A stretch of 64,000 nt of DNA from Micrococcaceae bacterium (GTDB taxonomy: Bacteria > Actinomycetota > Actinomycetes > Actinomycetales > Micrococcaceae). Location: positions 62,001 through 126,000 of the forward strand of contig JABXHI010000001.1 of NCBI GenBank assembly GCA_013393415.1, given 5' to 3'. The notes under the pieces are model-generated. The model made no database searches. It was not told the DNA's origin and was given only the letters and a program-made list of their open reading frames with translations. This document shows positions 59,602-64,000 of this stretch, piece by piece; within the stretch, counting starts at the first letter, position 1; each line of letters begins with the position of its first letter. Made by a program: the position numbers and the translations under genes.

Positions 59602-60966
59602 ATGCAGGTACAGGAAATATCCGCCGTAACCAGCAGCACCACTGACCCGGCGGCTGACGAAAAACCCATCCCACCGGCGCGCAAAAACGATGGCGAGACG
59701 TATGTAGCACTGGTTGATGTGAATTCATATTTTGTCTCAGCCGAACGAGTATTTGACCCAACCCTGGCCGACCGTCCGGTGGTCGTGCTGTCCAATAATG
59801 ACGGCTGCTGCGTGGCTCTGTCACCCGAGGCGAAGGCACTGGGCATCCAGATGGGCACGCCGTGGTTCAAGATATCTGCGGGGGCTGATCAAGTCGGCTT
59901 GGTAGCAAAATCCTCAAACTATGAACTCTACGGCTCGATGTCTGAAAAAGTGATGGGTATCCTCGCGCGATTCTCAGCGTGGATCGAGGTGTATTCCATC
60001 GATGAGTCATTTTTGGGCATCCGCGGCACCCTTGATGAGGTCCAGGTGCTGGGCAGACAGATGAAGGATGAAGTTCTGCGGTTAACCGGTCTGCCAGTCT
60101 GCGTGGGGATTGCGAAGACCAAAACTTTAGCGAAACTTGCGAATCAGACGGCGAAAAAGGTACCGGAGCTGGCTGGCGTATGTGTCTGGGATCGAGTTCC
60201 TGAGCTGACACGTGAACGACTCTTACGCAGGCTGCCGGTCATCGAGGTGTGGGGTATCGGCGTCAGGACGACGAAGAAGCTTAATGCCATGGGTATCATG
60301 ACCGTCAAAGACTTTGTTGATGCCGACCCGGTGGCTATACGCGAGAAATTCTCCATCGTGCAAATGCGAACTTTATTGGAACTCCGAGGCACCCCCTGTA
60401 TTGAGATGGTGTACGAAGAAGACCCCAAAGAGCAGCTGATCTTCTCACGCAGCTTCTCCCAGCCGGTGACCACCAAAGACGAGATGGAGCAAGTGCTGGG
60501 CATCTATGCGCAACGGGCATCGGGTCGGCTGCATCGTCACGGTCGCGAAGCCAAAGTGCTGACTGCCTGGGCGATGACCAGCGATTTCAATGATTATCAG
60601 TCCCATCAACCGGCGGCCACTGTCTCATTGCCGGGATACTCTGCTGACCCTGTGATGTTGACCAAAGCTGCCAAATCGCTGTTACCAAAGATCGTTGACG
60701 GCATCCGGTATGCGCGTGCCGGCGTCATGGTGACCGATCTCCGGGATGCAGGTCCACACCAGATGTTTGATGAATTCGTCTCGGCGCACGAAATGGCTGA
60801 TGTCGGTGAACTCATCGAGACGATCCGACACGAGCAGGGCGCTTCGTCAATTGGTCTGGGTCGGGCAGGGTTGCAGCGCGGTCCGGCATGGCAGATGAAG
60901 CGCGAGATGATGTCACCGCGGTACACAACGCACTGGGATGAGCTGTTGGAAGTGAAGGCGAACTAA
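59602..60966 (+). CDS. umuC: UmuC-like Y-family DNA polymerase
   Basis: A 454-residue translesion polymerase. The N-terminal [15 protein letters not shown] (metal-binding Asp), the [10 protein letters not shown] active-site motif, helix-hairpin-helix with [17 protein letters not shown], and the C-terminal umuC block with [18 protein letters not shown] are present. ATG at 59602 has CTGGAGGT upstream (GTG three bases earlier also possible). It forms Pol V with UmuD. Its end overlaps the convergent gene at 60963 by three bases. Confidence 0.95.
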   Translation: MQVQEISAVTSSTTDPAADEKPIPPARKNDGETYVALVDVNSYFVSAERVFDPTLADRPVVVLSNNDGCCVALSPEAKALGIQMGTPWFKISAGADQVGLVAKSSNYELYGSMSEKVMGILARFSAWIEVYSIDESFLGIRGTLDEVQVLGRQMKDEVLRLTGLPVCVGIAKTKTLAKLANQTAKKVPELAGVCVWDRVPELTRERLLRRLPVIEVWGIGVRTTKKLNAMGIMTVKDFVDADPVAIREKFSIVQMRTLLELRGTPCIEMVYEEDPKEQLIFSRSFSQPVTTKDEMEQVLGIYAQRASGRLHRHGREAKVLTAWAMTSDFNDYQSHQPAATVSLPGYSADPVMLTKAAKSLLPKIVDGIRYARAGVMVTDLRDAGPHQMFDEFVSAHEMADVGELIETIRHEQGASSIGLGRAGLQRGPAWQMKREMMSPRYTTHWDELLEVKAN

Positions 60967-61406
60967 GGGCTCGGCATCCACTGGCGGATGTCTTGGACAT
61001 CGTCAATTCTGGTCTGCGACGTCCCGGTTCGTGCCGCTTCAACAGTGACCTCTAAATGCTTGTAGGTCATCGGTCTAACTGGGACATGTGCTGCCAGTCC
61101 GCTGATCAGCTTTTGAACGATCTGCTCTAGTTCACCGTGTGTGGACCCAACGATCACCACAGCCTGACTCCCCCGAAAGGGCACAAGGTGGTCCAGACGA
61201 TCTATCGGAAGTCGTTGGTAAGCGTCACCGAGAATTCGCCGAAACCTTGAACGTGTTCGCTCAAACGGGTACTGCATCTCCAATGCTCGATACATCGCGT
61301 GCGGCTGGCCTGCATCGAAGTCGTCATGACCTCGGTACGACACAACGTAGTGCGGATGTGGGGCGTGCAGTATCAGCTGGTCAAGCGGTGGGTGTTTCAG
61401 GCTCAT
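60963..61406 (-). CDS. Hypothetical protein, 147 residues
   Basis: A basic soluble protein ([39 protein letters not shown]). No family recognised. Its ATG overlaps the preceding stop by four bases, so it ends the operon from 62467. Confidence 0.6.
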   Translation of the reverse strand: MSLKHPPLDQLILHAPHPHYVVSYRGHDDFDAGQPHAMYRALEMQYPFERTRSRFRRILGDAYQRLPIDRLDHLVPFRGSQAVVIVGSTHGELEQIVQKLISGLAAHVPVRPMTYKHLEVTVEAARTGTSQTRIDDVQDIRQWMPSP

Positions 61407-61720
61407 TTTCGTCCTCCGGTCTTCGTTCCGACTGGCTCGACGTATTTGACCGGGCCAGTCCAGCCGCTACCCTCCAGGGCGGTGACCATACCGACAGTCC
61501 AGCTGGCATTATATGGGGTGGGTGGGCAGTCCACCGCGGTGCCTATCGCAACGTCAAACATACAGCCATATGTCAGCTCGATGGTGCGAGTGATGCCATT
61601 TCGTCCAAGCACATTGAGCAGCACGGTGATGGGCCGATCCTGTTGGTGCGCTGGCTGGTCCCAGAGGGCTTCGAGCTCTTCGATGCTGGGTATGGTGCTG
61701 GTCAGATCAAGGGTTGTCAC
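61403..61720 (-). CDS. Hypothetical protein, 105 residues
   Basis: Begins with TTLDLTSTIPSIEELEALWDQ and has a predicted beta-rich C-terminal half (GMVTALEGSGWTGPVKYVEP). I chose a GTG at 61720, with GAGAGAAA upstream; longer frames have a poor N-terminus. The overlap with the previous gene is 14 bases. Unknown function. Confidence 0.55.
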   Translation of the reverse strand: MTTLDLTSTIPSIEELEALWDQPAHQQDRPITVLLNVLGRNGITRTIELTYGCMFDVAIGTAVDCPPTPYNASWTVGMVTALEGSGWTGPVKYVEPVGTKTGGRK

Positions 61721-62075
61721 GGTATTTCTCTCGGTCAACGGTGCGCCTGGTCGCACAGGGATATTCTTGGTCGCATTCGGTGCAATAAAACTCTTCGCCC
61801 TCGGTTCCGCAATCGCAGATTGGGTCGGGCAGATCGCTATAGGTTCTGCCACAGACATCGCACTCAGTCGAGGCGTGGAGCAATCCGATGCTGTGCAGGG
61901 TGGCCGCAGCGTCGGCTTGGGTGATGAAAGCGGGTCTGGCTTCAACCGCTAGCTCATGGGCACGGTCGGCCTGGTGGCGATCAATCCCCCATTCATCAAG
62001 GTATCGGTCGTCGAGTTCTGGCATGTCTTCGATGGCGCGTTCGGCCATCCATTGGGCAACGTCGTGGGTGATCAT
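61707..62075 (-). CDS. Hypothetical protein with zinc-ribbon-like cysteines
   Basis: A 122-residue protein: helical N-terminal half, then CDVCGRTYSDLPDPICDCG and YCTECDQEYPC, two likely zinc knuckles. ATG overlaps the preceding stop (ATGA). Another of the element's small zinc proteins. Confidence 0.65.
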   Translation of the reverse strand: MITHDVAQWMAERAIEDMPELDDRYLDEWGIDRHQADRAHELAVEARPAFITQADAAATLHSIGLLHASTECDVCGRTYSDLPDPICDCGTEGEEFYCTECDQEYPCATRRTVDREKYRDNP

Positions 62076-62467
62076 GCAGTGCCTCTCATGTTGGAATGTA
62101 GACTTTCAGCGATTCGCTCTAGTGCCACAGCTGTACGAACTTCGGGACTTGGGTTATCCAGCGGGGCGTTGGCCACCGCGTCTTCGTAGCGCTGATCATT
62201 GATGTGGTCAGCCCGGTCACGCAGCCAAGCAGCTTCACCGTTGTCGCCGATACTTTGAGTCCACCGATCATCTTTGGGTGGCGGGACAACACTGTGGTGC
62301 TCCAAGGATGTGGCTGCATCGGTCAGCGTCTTAGTCGCCGTGTCGATCTCATGAAGGTTGATAATCCTGATGAAGCCGCGGTGATGGTGAGCAGCGTCGC
62401 CGCCGTGGGTTGCAGCCATAGCTGTAGCGTATTGTTCGGCGAGGATGCTGATATTATTTTGGGACAT
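62072..62467 (-). CDS. Hypothetical protein, first gene of operon
   Basis: A 131-residue helical, His-rich protein (THGGDAAHHHRGF). The TATGGAGG ribosome site upstream decides the ATG at 62467. The frame runs on upstream to 62596 but without a ribosome site. Start motif 42 bases upstream. Confidence 0.65.
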   Translation of the reverse strand: MSQNNISILAEQYATAMAATHGGDAAHHHRGFIRIINLHEIDTATKTLTDAATSLEHHSVVPPPKDDRWTQSIGDNGEAAWLRDRADHINDQRYEDAVANAPLDNPSPEVRTAVALERIAESLHSNMRGTA

Positions 62468-62509
62468 AGGGGCCTCCATAGGGTTGTGGCTAATGCTCTT
62501 ATCTCTACG

Positions 62510-62517
62510 GTGTCCGG
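62510..62517 (-). promoter_or_regulatory. Start-associated motif CCGGACAC
   Basis: Exact copy, 42 bases before the ATG at 62467. Confidence 0.75.
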
Positions 62518-62676
62518 CGCGGATTTTCCCTATTCCCGAAAAGCGTTGGTGAAGCTCTTCCGAGCAGAAGTCAGCCATCGCGGCGTTGACCAGCACGCAT
62601 CCATCCAGACTCTCTCAACCTCACCACGCGAGGAATCCCCCTCCTTTAGGTTGGGGAGGAATCGCGTGACATAACG

Positions 62677-63102
62677 CTATGAAGGGCGCTGCTGATTGCT
62701 GATGTATTGCTTCACAATGTCTAGGGGTGCGCCGCCGGCGGAGGCCGCGAAGTAGGACGGGGACCACAGGTTCTTGCCCCATAGCAAGTCGGCGAGTTGG
62801 TTGGGGTGGTCACGGCGGATGATTCGTGAGCTGACACCCTTTAGTGAATTCACCAGATCAGAGAGTCGTACTGCTGGCGGGTATTGGACTAGCAGGTGGA
62901 CGTGATCAGCTTCGCCATTGAATTCCGACAGTGTGGCGCCGAAGTCTTCGCACACACTTTCCATGGACTGCTGACAGGTGGTAAGCACAGCATCAGTGAA
63001 GACTGCTTTACGGTATTTTGTGACAAAGACCAAGTGCGCATGAAGATGGTGCACAACATGGCGTCCCCTGCGAACATTTGGGTCATATTTCCAGCGTGGC
63101 AT
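62677..63102 (-). CDS. tnpA: IS200/IS605 Y1 transposase TnpA (second element)
   Basis: A 141-residue transposase with HUH motif DHVHLLVQY and the tyrosine in KQYISNQQ. HAHLVFVTKYRKAVF is at the N-terminus. I chose the ATG at 63102 because the product then starts as relatives do; a longer frame begins at 63186. Divergent from tnpB. Confidence 0.93.
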   Translation of the reverse strand: MPRWKYDPNVRRGRHVVHHLHAHLVFVTKYRKAVFTDAVLTTCQQSMESVCEDFGATLSEFNGEADHVHLLVQYPPAVRLSDLVNSLKGVSSRIIRRDHPNQLADLLWGKNLWSPSYFAASAGGAPLDIVKQYISNQQRPS

Positions 63103-63140
63103 ACTCTCAATGATATAGACCAAGTGATAGAATTGCAGGT

Positions 63141-64000
63141 ATGCAGCACACCACGATCCGCCTGAGACTGATGCCAGACACCGCATCTGGTCAGTTGCTG
63201 CGCAAAACCTTAGAAGTCTGCAATGCTGAGGCGAGCCGGATCAGTCAGGTGGCTCATGAGCGGAATATCCGCAACCAGTTTGATTTACAAAAAGTGGTTT
63301 ATGGCGAAGCGAAAGCTGCTATCGGCGCCGCTCAACCAGTATGCCTGACAGTGTCGAAGGTCCACGGTGCTATCGCAGCCCACAAAGCGAATATCCGCAA
63401 TGGCAACCGCGGGAAGAAGGGTTCAGCTCGGCGAGCCAAGGCCGAAGCCACGGTCATCCAGTTCCGCCCGGATGCCTCCCAACCCTATGATCAGCGCACC
63501 CTATCGCTGCGCATCGATGACAAAATCGCCAGCATCTGGGTCACCGATACCGGTGCTGGGAAGCCTGGCCGACTGAAAATCCCATTCACCTGCTGGGATC
63601 GCCATGCCGACCAGCTGCGTGAAGCCGCAAAAATCTTAGAAACCGACCTCGTACGACATCACCACGGCTGGTATCTGCACGTCACCATCGCCACACCAAA
63701 ACCACAGACCTCCCTACCAGTCACCACCACCCCATCAGACTGGCTCGGCATTGATATGGGGTTAGAAAATCTTGCCTACGATTCTGATAACCACAGTTTC
63801 ACCGGCAAAACCGTAGATGCCACCAGAACACGGCGCCTACACAACCGCACCTGGGCACAACAATTACTGTCCCAGCCAAATAACCGTACCGCTCACCGAC
63901 TGTTGAAGTCCTGGAGTGGACGTGAACGACGGTTCGCCACCGACACCAACCACCGCATTTCCAAGAGCATCGTGCAATTGGCTTATCGCACCAACCGCGG
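63141..64000 (+). CDS. tnpB: TnpB-like protein (second element, 3' end outside window)
   Basis: An open frame of 286 codons with no stop before the window end, starting at an ATG right after a GGT-containing leader (MQHTTIRLRLMPD). The N-terminal part resembles TnpB; WLGIDMGLENLAYDS gives the first RuvC Asp. The zinc ribbon and last RuvC Asp would lie beyond the window. Sequence differs much from the first TnpB. Confidence 0.8.
   Translation, partial: MQHTTIRLRLMPDTASGQLLRKTLEVCNAEASRISQVAHERNIRNQFDLQKVVYGEAKAAIGAAQPVCLTVSKVHGAIAAHKANIRNGNRGKKGSARRAKAEATVIQFRPDASQPYDQRTLSLRIDDKIASIWVTDTGAGKPGRLKIPFTCWDRHADQLREAAKILETDLVRHHHGWYLHVTIATPKPQTSLPVTTTPSDWLGIDMGLENLAYDSDNHSFTGKTVDATRTRRLHNRTWAQQLLSQPNNRTAHRLLKSWSGRERRFATDTNHRISKSIVQLAYRTNR

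Larger units (their letters stand above)
24400..64000. mobile_element. Integrated accessory element (left part; right end outside window)
   Basis: From about 24.4 kb the gene style changes from housekeeping genes to compact operons of small unknown proteins. These come with an excisionase-like protein, conjugation-like envelope proteins, DnaE, UmuDC, ThyA, dUTPase, a DNA methyltransferase and IS elements. An eight-base signal, CCGGACAC, occurs before most of its operons and was not found in the chromosomal part. No integrase, relaxase or attachment repeat could be identified, so both its type and its exact left end are inferred. Confidence 0.65.
62615..64000. mobile_element. Second IS200/IS605-family element (right side cut by window end)
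   Basis: Another divergent tnpA-tnpB pair, different in sequence from the first. An imperfect hairpin (CCCCCTCC...GGGGAGG) at about 62636-62658 is its left-end palindrome. Exact left end not determined; right end outside the window. Confidence 0.8.

Noticed and set aside
1-64000. CRISPR arrays, rRNA and tRNA genes
   Set aside because: No regular repeat-spacer array, rRNA segment or convincing tRNA cloverleaf was seen by eye; short tRNAs could be missed.

Overview
The window comes from an actinobacterium, most likely Micrococcales (a Micrococcaceae-like genus). The evidence is the actinobacterial cta/qcr respiratory cluster with trpD beside ctaE, an RbpA, a HelY-type helicase, TatA/TatC, a naturally fused PafB-PafC regulator, and a moderately GC-rich base composition with GTG and TTG starts. 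The genus is inference; no rRNA or tRNA gene was recognised.

Chromosomal part (about 1-24,400). The end of ctaD and all of ctaF run rightward and face the leftward ctaE-qcrC-qcrA-qcrB operon; together they make the cytochrome bc1-aa3 branch. The gap between these convergent operons holds an IS21-family element with intact istB and an istA broken by three frameshifts. Then come trpD, a stand-alone Lrp ligand-binding domain protein, a DUF3054 membrane protein, a frameshifted SatD-like regulator, NfeD plus an SPFH/stomatin protein, RbpA, a polyprenol-phosphate mannosyltransferase, and a leftward group of FKBP, PafBC, TatA, TatC, HelY and an amidohydrolase-like protein.

Accessory part (about 24,400 to the window end). 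Gene style changes abruptly to compact leftward operons of mostly unknown small proteins with overlapping starts and stops. Recognisable genes are an excisionase-like HTH, a membrane-anchored PEGA/VirB8-like protein, a lytic transglycosylase with a C-terminal peptidase, an intein-containing DnaE, a dNMP kinase, an FtsK/TcpA-like ATPase, NERD and GIY-YIG proteins, a pilin-like protein, an orphan C5 DNA methyltransferase, a membrane Nudix protein, a second stomatin, ThyA, dUTPase, a SemiSWEET-like transporter, UmuD and UmuC, and two IS200/IS605 elements. This looks like the left part of an integrated conjugative or plasmid/phage-hybrid element that makes its own replication, nucleotide-supply and DNA-damage tools. 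No integrase or relaxase is in view, and the right end lies outside the window.

The main new observation is an 8-bp sequence, CCGGACAC, that heads nearly every operon of the accessory part and that I did not find in the first 24.4 kb. In eleven cases (nine exact, two one-base variants) it lies exactly nine bases before an ATG, often without a good Shine-Dalgarno sequence. In most others it lies about 33-49 bases before a start that has its own ribosome site. This is an element-wide start-associated signal, probably a promoter/operator code. It resembles in concept, but not in sequence, the start-associated sequences of cluster K mycobacteriophages. A second strong observation is an IS200/IS605 (TnpA/TnpB) insertion that splits a DUF3039-like gene so that removing 1,643 bases restores the reading frame exactly.
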